Below are positions 19,963 to 27,355 of a stretch of DNA of 64,000 bases, piece after piece (position 1 is the stretch's first letter; each line of letters begins with the position of its first letter). Source of the stretch: Prevotella sp. (GTDB lineage Bacteria; Bacteroidota; Bacteroidia; Bacteroidales; Bacteroidaceae); the NCBI GenBank assembly GCA_016291495.1, contig JAEEXI010000005.1, positions 124,001 through 188,000 of the forward strand. Reading direction: 5' to 3'. The notes under the pieces were generated by a model. The model was not told the DNA's origin, made no database searches, and saw only the letters and a list, made by a program, of their open reading frames with translations. The position numbers were made by a program, and so were the translations under genes.

Positions 19963-20936
19963 AATGAGTAGGATGCATTAATAAGAATTGACGATGCCGA
20001 CACATGGTATTTGGCATACGCCAGATTGAGCTTGAATCGCTTGAGGGTCAGACCGGCTCCTACGGAGAGTCCGGCACCATGATTGCTGCTGCCGTCGCCT
20101 TCGCTGATCTTCATCTCCTTGCTGCGGCGGAAGTTGTAGCCTCCGGCGAGATAGATGTTGTCGCCGATGAAGACGTCGAGACCCACGGAGACATGTTGGA
20201 TGAAACTGGTGTCCCAGCGGTTGAGGCGGGCAAGGGTGGCGGAGAAACGCAGGGGAGCTGCATTCAGTCGCTTGGAGACACCTACCAGCAGGTCGAGGGG
20301 TATCTTCTCATAGTCGTCCTGATAGGCCTTCACCTGTCCGCCAAGGTTCTTGGCAACGGCAGAGATGGACCAGCCCCGTTCCTCGTCGAAGTAGTTGATT
20401 CCGAGGTCGGTGGCGATACCGATGGAATTGTAGCCTGCAACGGATGATGTAATGAAGCGCAGGGTGATACCGCCGCTCCAGCGGTTGCTGAGCAGGTAGG
20501 TGAAGGTGCCGGCGAGGGCAATGTCTTTGGCGGAGAATGTACCTACTTCGACATTGTCGACGGTCATCTCCTTCATGCTTCCGTAGTCCATATACTGGGC
20601 GCTGACACCCCATGTGGCGCGCTCCTTCCATGCCTTGATAAACGAGGCAGATGCCGTCTTTGCCCCCTCCATATAGGTCATGAAGTTGAGGTTGATGCTC
20701 TTGTCCGAGGTATTGCAGATGAGGGCGGGGTTATGGAAAATGACCGTCGGGTCGTCATCGTCTATGGTGATGTTGTCGCCACCCAGTGCTGCCACATGGG
20801 CACTGACGGGCAGTCGCAGGAAACTATAGACCTCCTGACTCTCCTGCGCATTTAAAGGTAAAAAGGTAAGAAGGCAGAAGGGTATAATACCCATCACCAG
20901 TCGTATTGTCCTGTTACCTTTGATGTTCTTTGTCAC
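19959..20936 (-). CDS. porQ: Type IX secretion system protein PorQ
   Basis: The 325-residue outer-membrane beta-barrel has a signal peptide ending at PLNAQ. Family-like segments are [17 protein letters not shown] near the N-terminus and [12 protein letters not shown]. PorQ works with PorU, PorV and PorZ in the attachment complex that removes the C-terminal signal from T9SS cargo and anchors it to lipopolysaccharide. The start is GTG at 20936, which keeps a basic n-region; a later ATG at codon 15 would leave a short signal without positive charge. The hydrophobic core of the signal peptide (about residues 19-29) is encoded by four 8-bp repeats. Confidence 0.85.
   Translation of the reverse strand: MTKNIKGNRTIRLVMGIIPFCLLTFLPLNAQESQEVYSFLRLPVSAHVAALGGDNITIDDDDPTVIFHNPALICNTSDKSINLNFMTYMEGAKTASASFIKAWKERATWGVSAQYMDYGSMKEMTVDNVEVGTFSAKDIALAGTFTYLLSNRWSGGITLRFITSSVAGYNSIGIATDLGINYFDEERGWSISAVAKNLGGQVKAYQDDYEKIPLDLLVGVSKRLNAAPLRFSATLARLNRWDTSFIQHVSVGLDVFIGDNIYLAGGYNFRRSKEMKISEGDGSSNHGAGLSVGAGLTLKRFKLNLAYAKYHVSASSILINASYSL
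20851..20882 (-). repeat. Four 8-bp units encoding the PorQ signal-peptide core
   Basis: Four octads on the coding strand share the form CCTTYTTA with variation (+ strand unit NNNNAAGG-like). They translate to the [11 protein letters not shown] stretch. Very similar octads lie upstream of tonB at 21011-21042, across the divergent promoter region. Confidence 0.65.
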
Positions 20937-20969
20937 AATATTCTATTATTATACTTTATATTTCAACGG

Positions 20970-20977
20970 CAAAGTTA
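20970..20977 (-). promoter_or_regulatory. -7 box for porQ-cmk
   Basis: The minus strand reads TAACTTTG followed by CC, 33 bp before the GTG start of porQ. Confidence 0.6.
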
Positions 20978-21010
20978 CGAAATTATTATCTATTCCATCG
21001 TATTTTACTT

Positions 21011-21042
21011 TTTTTACCTTTTTACTTTTTTATCTTTTTTCT
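21011..21042 (+). repeat. Four T-rich 8-bp units upstream of the tonB promoter
   Basis: Units follow TTTTTNYY (TTTTTACC, TTTTTACT, TTTTTATC, TTTTTTCT). The array ends 8 bp before the TACCTTTG box and occupies the -33 region, so changes in unit number would move upstream promoter elements. Confidence 0.7.
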
Positions 21043-21050
21043 TTTATTTG

Positions 21051-21058
21051 TACCTTTG
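21051..21058 (+). promoter_or_regulatory. -7 box for tonB
   Basis: TACCTTTG followed by CC, only 8 bp before the ATG at 21067. The transcript should therefore be leaderless or nearly so. Confidence 0.6.
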
Positions 21059-21066
21059 CCGACGAC

Positions 21067-21786
21067 ATGGAACAAAAGAAGTCACCGCAGGCTGATTTGG
21101 AACAGCAACGCACCACAGGATTCCTCCTGGGGGTCGTGTTGGTGTTGACCTTGTTCTTTGTTGCATTGGAGTGGAACAATGTTCCGTCTGCAGACGATAT
21201 GGCGACACTCGACCTGGACGAGCTGGTGCATGAGGACGAGATGGTGCCGATGTCGATAGAGGAACAGCTTGCCCAGATGGAGCCGGATAAGTCGCAACCC
21301 AAGGAGGCAGAGCAACTGCGTATCGTGGATGATAACGTGGAGATAGCTCCTCAGGAGGAACAGGTGGCGGAAGAAGAAGGTGAGGGCGAGGATGAGGCCC
21401 TGTTGCAGGAACTGCAGGGCGAAGAGGAACCCAAGGCTCTGGCTCCGATGGGTATCGATCCGGATGACAATCCCCTGATGTTCCGACTGGTGGAGGACCT
21501 TCCCCAGTATCCTGGCGGTGCCGTGGAGTTTATGAAGTGGTTGACGAAGAACCTGCAATACCCCAAGCTGGCACAGATCAAAAAGAAAGAGGGTAAGGTC
21601 ATTGCCCATTTCTATGTGGAGAAAGATGGTTCCATCACGGGACTGAAGATTGTGCAGTCGGTGTCCAAGGAGTGTGATCAGGAAGCGTTGCGTGTACTGC
21701 GTATGATGCCGAAGTGGCAGCCTGGTGTGCAGAACGGCCAGCCCTGTCGGACGAAGGTAAGTATTCCCATAGTATTTAAGTTATAA
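21067..21786 (+). CDS. TonB-family energy transducer
   Basis: The 239 residues from the ATG at 21067 hold one N-terminal membrane helix (TGFLLGVVLVLTLFFVALEW), a long acidic Glu/Ala/Pro linker (about 60-140) that would cross the periplasm, and a C-terminal TonB domain (LQYPKLAQIKKKEGKVIAHF, KVSIPIVFKL). TonB passes proton-motive force from ExbB/ExbD to outer-membrane receptors. An in-frame extension to 20920 includes the promoter and was rejected. An exbB/exbD operon lies 2 kb downstream. Which receptors it serves is unknown. Confidence 0.87.
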   Translation: MEQKKSPQADLEQQRTTGFLLGVVLVLTLFFVALEWNNVPSADDMATLDLDELVHEDEMVPMSIEEQLAQMEPDKSQPKEAEQLRIVDDNVEIAPQEEQVAEEEGEGEDEALLQELQGEEEPKALAPMGIDPDDNPLMFRLVEDLPQYPGGAVEFMKWLTKNLQYPKLAQIKKKEGKVIAHFYVEKDGSITGLKIVQSVSKECDQEALRVLRMMPKWQPGVQNGQPCRTKVSIPIVFKL

Positions 21787-21791
21787 TTGAT

Positions 21792-22769
21792 ATGATACAG
21801 ACATCCCATGAAATCCTGAAGTCGATCAATGACTTCCTAGAGCAGCTTCCATACGAGAGGAAGCCCCAGTCTTTGTATGATCCCATCCGTTATGTGTTGT
21901 CGATAGGCGGCAAACGCATCCGTCCCGTGCTGATGCTGATGGCATATAATCTCTTTAAGGACCAGCCTCAGGATATCCTGATGCCGGCCTGTGGACTGGA
22001 GACTTATCATAACTATACCTTGTTGCATGACGACTTGATGGATCAGGCTGACCTGCGTCGTGGACATGAGACGGTACATAAGCGTTGGAATGCCAATACG
22101 GCGATTCTATCAGGCGACTCGATGCTGGTGCTTGCCTATCAGCGTATTGCCCAGGTTCCTGCGGAGAAACTCGCAGCTGTGTTGGACTGTTTCACGGAGA
22201 CGGCCTTGGAGATAGGAGAGGGGCAGGAATATGATATGGCTTTCGAGACGCGTAATGACGTGACGGAAGACGAGTATATCGAGATGATTCGCTTGAAGAC
22301 TTCCGTGCTTCTCGCCTGTGCCACGAAGATTGGTGCACTCCTTGCCGATGCTCCCGAGGAGGATGTGAGGAACCTGTATAAGTTTGGGGAGCGGTTGGGA
22401 CTTGCCTTCCAGTTGCAGGACGACCTGTTGGATGTCTATGGCGACCCAAAAGTGTTTGGAAAGGCTGTCGGAGGAGACATCGCTTCGAACAAGAAGACGT
22501 ATATGCTCATCAATGCCTATAACCGTGCGGATGAGAAACAACGTGCCGAACTGACTCGCTGGATAGGGGAGAAAACTTTCAATCGGGAGGTGAAAGTGGC
22601 TTCCGTTACCCGTCTCTATGACGAGATAGGTATCCGCCAACTCTGTGAGGAGAAAATCAATGAGTATTTCGAACAGGCTGCGCAGTGTCTGGAGAAAGTG
22701 AATGTCGCTGATGAACGTAAGCAGGCACTCCGTCAGTATATGGATGAACTGTTGCATCGGGATAAGTAA
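21792..22769 (+). CDS. Polyprenyl diphosphate synthase
   Basis: The 325-residue trans-prenyltransferase has the first Asp-rich motif in LLHDDLMDQADLRRG and the second in LQDDLLDVYGD, plus KRIRP near residue 38, which binds IPP diphosphate. The first motif is DDxxD without the two-residue insertion of bacterial farnesyl synthases, and a Tyr sits five residues before it, which in the family favours a fairly short product such as GGPP. It begins 5 bp after tonB and is probably cotranscribed. Product length is an inference. Confidence 0.85.
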   Translation: MIQTSHEILKSINDFLEQLPYERKPQSLYDPIRYVLSIGGKRIRPVLMLMAYNLFKDQPQDILMPACGLETYHNYTLLHDDLMDQADLRRGHETVHKRWNANTAILSGDSMLVLAYQRIAQVPAEKLAAVLDCFTETALEIGEGQEYDMAFETRNDVTEDEYIEMIRLKTSVLLACATKIGALLADAPEEDVRNLYKFGERLGLAFQLQDDLLDVYGDPKVFGKAVGGDIASNKKTYMLINAYNRADEKQRAELTRWIGEKTFNREVKVASVTRLYDEIGIRQLCEEKINEYFEQAAQCLEKVNVADERKQALRQYMDELLHRDK

Positions 22770-22772
22770 TGA

Positions 22773-22799
22773 GTGAAGAGTGAAGAATTTGCTACCGCC
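22773..22799 (+). repeat. GTGAAGA heptads plus 13-bp end, copy A
   Basis: Two perfect GTGAAGA units are followed by ATTTGCTACCGCC. The element begins 3 bp after the prenyl synthase stop and supplies both the GTG start codon (22780-22782) and the first residues of TatD. The 13-bp end is identical to that of copy B at 28302-28314. Confidence 0.85.
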
Positions 22800-23568
22800 A
22801 AAATTCATAGATACGCACTGTCATCTGGACGGTGAGGAGTTTAAAGACGACCTTGCCGCTGTGGTACAACGGGCCCGTGAGGCTGGTTGTACGAAGGTGT
22901 TTGTACCTGCCATTGACCTTCCGTCGTGCCAGACGGTGATGGAGGTCTGCAATCGTTTCCCTGAATATGCCTATCCCATGCTTGGTCTTCATCCTGAAGA
23001 GGTGAAGGCGGATTGGCGTGAAGTTTTGGATCACATTCGGCATTCTCTCACCTCTTCCATCATCGCCATCGGCGAGGTCGGCTTGGACTTCTATTGGAGT
23101 CGGGAGTTCGAACAGGAGCAGTTGGAGGCTTTCGAAGAACAGGTGCGCTGGTCGGTAGAGACGCGGTTGCCGTTGATGATTCATTGCCGGAAGGCACAGA
23201 ACGAGATGGTCGGTATATTAAAAAGGTATGCGAAGGAGTTGCCGGGTGGCGTGTTCCATTGTTTTACAGGCAATGAGACGGAGGCCCGTCAGCTGTTGGA
23301 GTTCGACCGTTTCGTATTGGGTATTGGGGGTGTCTTCACCTTTAAAAAGAGTCATCTGCCAGAAGTGTTGCCTGCCGTTGTGCCCTTAGACCGTATCGTC
23401 CTGGAAACGGATGCTCCCTATATGGCTCCTGTCCCTATGCGAGGACAGCGTAATGAGCCTGCCTTCATCCGTCACATCATCACTCGTCTTGCCGAGGCAT
23501 ATGGGGTGAGTGAGGAAGAGGTGTGCAAACAGACAAATCAGACCGTTGCACGTATTTTCTCTCTGTAA
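22780..23568 (+). CDS. TatD-family metal-dependent hydrolase
   Basis: The 262-residue TIM-barrel protein has metal-binding motifs FIDTHCHLD at the N-terminus, GEVGLDFYW, MIHCRKA, HCFTG and ETDAPYM. TatD proteins are nucleases or D-aminoacyl-tRNA deacylase-like enzymes acting on DNA or RNA ends. The start is a GTG inside a repeat element; no in-frame ATG precedes the metal motif. Residues KNLLPP come from the repeat. The exact substrate is uncertain. Confidence 0.9.
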   Translation: MKNLLPPKFIDTHCHLDGEEFKDDLAAVVQRAREAGCTKVFVPAIDLPSCQTVMEVCNRFPEYAYPMLGLHPEEVKADWREVLDHIRHSLTSSIIAIGEVGLDFYWSREFEQEQLEAFEEQVRWSVETRLPLMIHCRKAQNEMVGILKRYAKELPGGVFHCFTGNETEARQLLEFDRFVLGIGGVFTFKKSHLPEVLPAVVPLDRIVLETDAPYMAPVPMRGQRNEPAFIRHIITRLAEAYGVSEEEVCKQTNQTVARIFSL

Positions 23569-23594
23569 AATTTGGCTAATTGCTTTCTTTTCAC

Positions 23595-23602
23595 TAATTT
23601 TG
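23595..23602 (+). promoter_or_regulatory. -7 box for tRNA-Ser
   Basis: TAATTTTG followed by CA, 16 bp upstream of the mature tRNA 5' end. Confidence 0.55.
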
Positions 23603-23618
23603 CAACCGCTTACGAAAA

Positions 23619-23706
23619 GGAGAGGTGCTCGAGTGGTTGAAGAGGCACGCCTGGAAAGCGTGTAACCGGCAAAACCGGTTCGCAGGTTCGAATCCTGTTC
23701 TCTCCG
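23619..23706 (+). tRNA. tRNA-Ser(GGA)
   Basis: The acceptor stem is GGAGAGG/TCTCTCC with discriminator G706. The anticodon arm is CACGC-CTGGAAA-GCGTG with anticodon GGA (Ser, UCY codons). There is a long variable arm (ACCGG/CCGGT), and the T arm is CAGG-TTCGAAT-CCTG. The 88-nt length fits a class II tRNA. The 3' CCA is not encoded. Confidence 0.97.
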
Positions 23707-23765
23707 CGAAGCAAGAGAAAAGGATTCAAAGCTTTTGAGGCAAAAGCGAATCCTGTTCTCTCCGC
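23689..23765 (+). repeat. 19-bp duplication of the tRNA-Ser 3' end, with hairpin
   Basis: CGAATCCTGTTCTCTCCGC occurs at 23689-23707 (tRNA T-arm and acceptor) and again, without mismatch, at 23747-23765. Between them is a strong fold: GCTTTTG pairs with CAAAAGC, and AGGATTC pairs with GAATCCT of the second copy. The stem extends with GAGAA/TTCTC, and the left arm is also nearly complementary to the tRNA's own 3' end. This could be an attachment-site scar or a tRNA-derived processing/termination structure. Confidence 0.85.
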
Positions 23766-23780
23766 AGGAGGGATGAAAAG

Positions 23781-23806
23781 AAAAACGAGGTGAAAGCTTC
23801 GTTTTT
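23781..23806 (+). terminator. Hairpin after tRNA-Ser
   Basis: AAAAACGA pairs with TCGTTTTT, followed by CATTTTTT. It sits between the tRNA and the exbB promoter and probably ends the tRNA transcript. Confidence 0.6.
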
Positions 23807-23819
23807 CATTTTTTATGCT

Positions 23820-23827
23820 TATCTTTG
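23820..23827 (+). promoter_or_regulatory. Promoter of the exbB-exbD operon
   Basis: TATCTTTG followed by CC, 22 bp before the ATG at 23850. It directly follows the tRNA terminator. Confidence 0.65.
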
Positions 23828-23849
23828 CCGTCAAATTGTGAAGAATGAT

Positions 23850-24668
23850 ATGAAAAGACTATTTGCGCTTCTTGCTATCATCGGCCTGTTTGCCTTTGTG
23901 CAGCCGATTGTGGCACAAGACAAAACTGTAAAGGATTCTACAGAACTGGTGGTTGATACCCTTGCTGCTGACTCGGCGATGGCATTGATTGATGCTGACC
24001 TCAATGGAATGGATGATGCTGAGGGTGGGGGACTGCATAAGATTCTGAAATCGAAGTTCATAGAAGGCTCCGCAGGTTTTATGTCGTTGGTGGCCCTTGC
24101 CTTGGTGATTGGTCTGGCCTTCTGCATTGAGCGTATCATCTATCTGACATTGTCGGAGGTGAATGCGAAGAAACTGATGCAGGATATTGATGCCAAGCTG
24201 ACAGAGAATGACGTGGAAGGTGCGAAGGATTTATGTCGTAATACGCGTGGTCCTGTCGCCAGTATCTGTTATCAGGGGCTGCTGCATATCAAAGAGCCGC
24301 TGGAGCAGATAGACCGCCAGTTGACGAACTATGGTACCGTACAGATATCGAATATGGAGAAAGGCTGTTCGTGGATCAAACTGTTTATCGCCGTAGCTCC
24401 CTCGTTGGGATTCTTGGGAACGGTGATTGGTATGGTGATGGCTTTCGACCAGATACAGACGGCAGGCGATATCAGTCCGACCATTGTCGCGTCAGGTATG
24501 AAGGTAGCGTTGATTACCACTATCTTCGGTATCATCGTAGCCCTGATCCTGCAACTCTTCTATAATTACATCCTCTCGAAGATAGAGCATCTGACCTCAC
24601 AGATGGAGGAGAGTGCCATCACACTGATGGACTCGGTGACGAAGTACAAGACAGGAGTTAAGGAGTGA
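23850..24668 (+). CDS. exbB: MotA/TolQ/ExbB proton channel protein
   Basis: The 272 residues from the ATG at 23850 begin with a cleavable-looking signal peptide (LLAIIGLFAFVQPIVAQ) and a soluble acidic segment. Three membrane helices typical of ExbB follow (MSLVALALVIGLAFCIERI, APSLGFLGTVIGMVMAF, and the helix after MKVALITTIFGIIVALIL). ExbB forms the pentameric channel that powers TonB or Tol. The signal-peptide extension is a Bacteroidota trait. It is first in an operon with an unknown membrane protein and two ExbD genes. Confidence 0.88.
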   Translation: MKRLFALLAIIGLFAFVQPIVAQDKTVKDSTELVVDTLAADSAMALIDADLNGMDDAEGGGLHKILKSKFIEGSAGFMSLVALALVIGLAFCIERIIYLTLSEVNAKKLMQDIDAKLTENDVEGAKDLCRNTRGPVASICYQGLLHIKEPLEQIDRQLTNYGTVQISNMEKGCSWIKLFIAVAPSLGFLGTVIGMVMAFDQIQTAGDISPTIVASGMKVALITTIFGIIVALILQLFYNYILSKIEHLTSQMEESAITLMDSVTKYKTGVKE

Positions 24669-24673
24669 AGGAT

Positions 24674-25051
24674 ATGGCGAATCTAGGTAGCTATTTGTTG
24701 GCAGAGGTGATGCTGTGGCTGATGTATGCCTCTTTGGCGGTTGCACTGGTGGCTGCTGTTGTGTCGGCAGTCCATTCTTTGCGCCATCGTTCAGACAGTA
24801 TTGCCTCCAGTAACCGGGTGCCTCGTAAGCGTATAGCCTGGGGCGTGACAATATTTACCGTCCTTCTTTTGGCAATAGCTTGTCTGGCAGGTTCCTCACA
24901 GCCCTTGATCATCAATGGTATCAGCTATACTGACCGCTTCTGGCTGAAGACTACGGACGGGCTGATGATGTCATGTGTCATTCTCTTCGTTATCGCAGGA
25001 TGTTTCGTCATCTATGGTATCTCTGGGATTAATAGAAAATTGAAGAATTGA
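24674..25051 (+). CDS. Small membrane protein in the exbB-exbD operon
   Basis: About 125 residues with three or four hydrophobic helices (LMYASLAVALVAAVVSAV, GVTIFTVLLLAIACLAG, LMMSCVILFVIAGCFVIYGI) and a basic loop. I recognise no family. The start may instead be the GTG at 24665, overlapping the exbB stop. It sits between exbB and the first exbD and is likely a third subunit or assembly factor of that motor, an inference from position only. Confidence 0.7.
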   Translation: MANLGSYLLAEVMLWLMYASLAVALVAAVVSAVHSLRHRSDSIASSNRVPRKRIAWGVTIFTVLLLAIACLAGSSQPLIINGISYTDRFWLKTTDGLMMSCVILFVIAGCFVIYGISGINRKLKN

Positions 25052-25054
25052 AGC
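25039..25054 (+). repeat. Two 8-bp units at a stop-start junction
   Basis: ATTGAAGA and ATTGAAGC cover the stop of the small membrane protein and the whole 4-bp gap before the exbD ATG at 25056. The same octad family forms the array at 41645-41676. Confidence 0.6.
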
Positions 25055-25055
25055 T

Positions 25056-25583
25056 ATGTTCTTCCGTCGTAAACAAAGGGACGTTCCCCAATTGAACACT
25101 ACATCGACCGCCGACATCTCGTTTATGTTGCTGGTGTTCTTCTTGGTGACTTCCTCGATGGATACGGATAAGGGACTCTCACGTCAGTTGCCGCCCATAG
25201 ATGATGAGCCGCAGAAGGAGGTGGATATCAGTCGCAGTAATGTGATGCAGATCAGGTTGGACAAGAACGACTCTTTGTGGATTGACCAAAAGGCGGTATC
25301 CTTTTCGGCATTGCAGCAACAGGTCGAGTCGTTTGTGGCAAGTCGGCAGACGGAGCAGTATGTAGTAGGTGTGCAGACAGACCGAGCTACCAGTTATGCC
25401 GCCTATTTCGAGATGCAGAATACCATTGTGGCTGCTTTCCATGCTTTGCGTGAGAAGATGGCGATGCAGCGTTATGGGCACCATTTCTCACAATGTACAC
25501 CAGAGGAGCATGACATCATCGTCAAGCGCTATCCGTTGCGTATCAGTGAAGCACAGCCGACACAGGAAGGAGGTGGTCAATGA
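25056..25583 (+). CDS. exbD: ExbD/TolR family protein (first copy)
   Basis: The 175 residues have a short basic N-terminus (FFRRKQRDVPQLNTTS), one membrane helix with the conserved Asp (TADISFMLLVFFLVTSSMD), and a periplasmic domain. ExbD forms the dimer in the centre of the ExbB channel, and its membrane Asp carries protons. The second exbD starts 4 bp before its stop. Confidence 0.87.
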   Translation: MFFRRKQRDVPQLNTTSTADISFMLLVFFLVTSSMDTDKGLSRQLPPIDDEPQKEVDISRSNVMQIRLDKNDSLWIDQKAVSFSALQQQVESFVASRQTEQYVVGVQTDRATSYAAYFEMQNTIVAAFHALREKMAMQRYGHHFSQCTPEEHDIIVKRYPLRISEAQPTQEGGGQ

Positions 25584-26047
25584 GTCGTTTTCGTCGCAGA
25601 ACCCATGATGTGCCAGGCTTGAATCTTGCGTCTATGCCAGACTTGATTTTTACGGTTCTCTTCTTCTTTATGATTGTCACCCACATGCGGCAGACGGAGT
25701 TGAAGGTACGCTATGTGGTGCCTCAGGGAACGGAATTGGAGAAAACGGGTCATAAGGGTAGTGTGGTTTACTTGTATATCGGACATCCTGTCGATGAACA
25801 AGGACGCGTCGTCAGTAATGAGACACGTATACAGGTTAACGACCACTATGTATCTGTCCATGAAATACCGGGAGCCATTGCTGAGGCTCGTGATCAGATG
25901 GCGAGTGAAGACAGGATGCGCATGACAGTGAATGTCCATGCAGACCGTGATACGGATATGGGAGTCATCAATGACGTCAAGCAGGCTTTACGACAGGCTG
26001 GAGCCCTTCGTATCAACTATTCTGCTACGGAGAAAGCCAAAGAATAA
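25580..26047 (+). CDS. exbD: ExbD/TolR family protein (second copy)
   Basis: The 155-residue ExbD homologue has a helix with the proton-carrying Asp (MPDLIFTVLFFFMIVTHM) and a periplasmic domain (RMRMTVNVHADRDTDMGVI). Its start overlaps the first exbD as ATGA. Two unlike ExbD subunits in one operon suggest a heterodimer, as proposed for some Bacteroidota TonB motors. Only 3 bp separate its stop from the convergent folA stop. Confidence 0.87.
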   Translation: MSRFRRRTHDVPGLNLASMPDLIFTVLFFFMIVTHMRQTELKVRYVVPQGTELEKTGHKGSVVYLYIGHPVDEQGRVVSNETRIQVNDHYVSVHEIPGAIAEARDQMASEDRMRMTVNVHADRDTDMGVINDVKQALRQAGALRINYSATEKAKE

Positions 26048-26050
26048 GTA

Positions 26051-26530
26051 TTATCTGACGTAATCCACAAAGGCGTATTCGAAGGCATGTTTCTCATCCT
26101 TCGGATGCTCTTCTTTCGTCTCTACGTGCCAATCGCTGTAGTCAGGGAAGAAAGCATCGGCCTCCTTGGGCGTATCGTTAATCTCTGTCAGACAAAGTCG
26201 GTCGGCAAAGGCAATCGCTTGTTCATAGACTCTTGCTCCTCCGATGATATAGACCTGTTCATCGTCCTTGCAACTCTTCAGTGCTTTCTCTAAAGAAGGG
26301 AACACTTCACAGCCTGGAAAGGCTTTCGCAGAGCGACTTAATACGACATTGCGACGATTGGGTAATGCTCCTTTGGGCAGCGACAGATAGGTGTTGCGCC
26401 CCATGATGATGGTATGTCCAGTGGTGAGTGCCTTGAAACGCTTCAAGTCGTTGGGCAACCAATACAGTAGTTTATTCTCGAAGCCGATGGCACGATTTTT
26501 CGCCACAGCTGCTATAATGTTGACAATCAT
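26051..26530 (-). CDS. folA: Dihydrofolate reductase
   Basis: The 159-residue enzyme reduces dihydrofolate with NADPH. Motifs are IIAAVAKNRAIGFENKLLYW at the N-terminus, WLPNDLKRFKALTTGHTIIM, GRNTYLSLP and IIGGARVYEQAI. It is downstream of thyA, which makes its substrate. The start lies 3 bp beyond an array of four octads that also contains the thyA stop. Confidence 0.95.
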   Translation of the reverse strand: MIVNIIAAVAKNRAIGFENKLLYWLPNDLKRFKALTTGHTIIMGRNTYLSLPKGALPNRRNVVLSRSAKAFPGCEVFPSLEKALKSCKDDEQVYIIGGARVYEQAIAFADRLCLTEINDTPKEADAFFPDYSDWHVETKEEHPKDEKHAFEYAFVDYVR

Positions 26531-26533
26531 TTT

Positions 26534-26565
26534 TCGTTATATCGTTATGACGTTATATCGTTATA
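26534..26565 (-). repeat. Four 8-bp units forming the thyA-folA spacer
   Basis: Coding-strand units match TATAACGA with single changes. The thyA TAA stop (26561-26563) is inside the first unit, and the folA ATG follows the last by 3 bp. Practically the whole 30-bp spacer is repeat. Confidence 0.85.
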
Positions 26566-27355
26566 CCGAAACCTCCGCCTTAATATGTGGATGAGGGTCG
26601 TAGCCTTCGAGTTCGAAGTCCTCGTAATGGAAGTCGAAGATGCTCTTTACATCTGGATTAATCTTCATCGTTGGCAGAGGGCGAGGCTCACGAGTGAGTT
26701 GCAGCTTTGCCTGTTCGATGTGGTTCAGATAGAGATGTGTGTCGCCTGTCGTGTGGATGAAGTCGCCTGGCTTGAAGCCAGTGACCTGTGCCATCATCTG
26801 AAGGAGGAGGGCATACGAGGCAATATTGAAAGGTACGCCCAAGAACGTATCTGCTGAGCGCTGATAGAGTTGGAGGGACAGGCGATCGCCAGCGACATAG
26901 AACTGGAAGATGGTATGACAGGGGGGCAGTGCCATCTTATTGACTTCTGCCACGTTCCATGCCGAGACTATCATTCGGCGGGAGCTGGGATTGTTCTTCA
27001 ACTGGTCGACTATATATTGTATTTGGTCAATAACACCGCCGTTATAATCAGGCCAAGAGCGCCACTGGTGGCCATAGACAGGCCCTAACTCGCCGTTCTC
27101 GTCCGCCCATTCGTTCCAGATACGTACGCCATGCTCCTGCAAATACTTCACATTGGTGTCGCCTTGCAGGAACCAGAGCAGTTCGTAAATAATTGACTTC
27201 AAATGCAGTTTCTTGGTGGTCAGCAAGGGGAAACCGTCGTCGAGGTTATAACGCGACTGTGTTCCGAAAATGCTGATGGTACCTGTGCCTGTGCGGTCGC
27301 CCTTCTGTACACCCTCTTTCAGGATGCGGTCAAGTATGTCTAAATACTGTTTCAT
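26561..27355 (-). CDS. thyA: Thymidylate synthase
   Basis: The 264-residue ThyA converts dUMP and methylene-THF to dTMP and DHF. The nucleophile Cys is in [14 protein letters not shown], and the dUMP-binding segments [19 protein letters not shown] and [11 protein letters not shown] are present. The length equals that of E. coli ThyA. The upstream methyltransferase gene overlaps its start by 4 bp, so methyltransferase, thyA and folA form one operon. Confidence 0.97.
   Translation of the reverse strand: MKQYLDILDRILKEGVQKGDRTGTGTISIFGTQSRYNLDDGFPLLTTKKLHLKSIIYELLWFLQGDTNVKYLQEHGVRIWNEWADENGELGPVYGHQWRSWPDYNGGVIDQIQYIVDQLKNNPSSRRMIVSAWNVAEVNKMALPPCHTIFQFYVAGDRLSLQLYQRSADTFLGVPFNIASYALLLQMMAQVTGFKPGDFIHTTGDTHLYLNHIEQAKLQLTREPRPLPTMKINPDVKSIFDFHYEDFELEGYDPHPHIKAEVSV

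Noticed and set aside
23747..23765. Second tRNA gene or tRNA fragment gene
   Set aside because: Only the 3' 19 bp are present; there are no D or anticodon arms.
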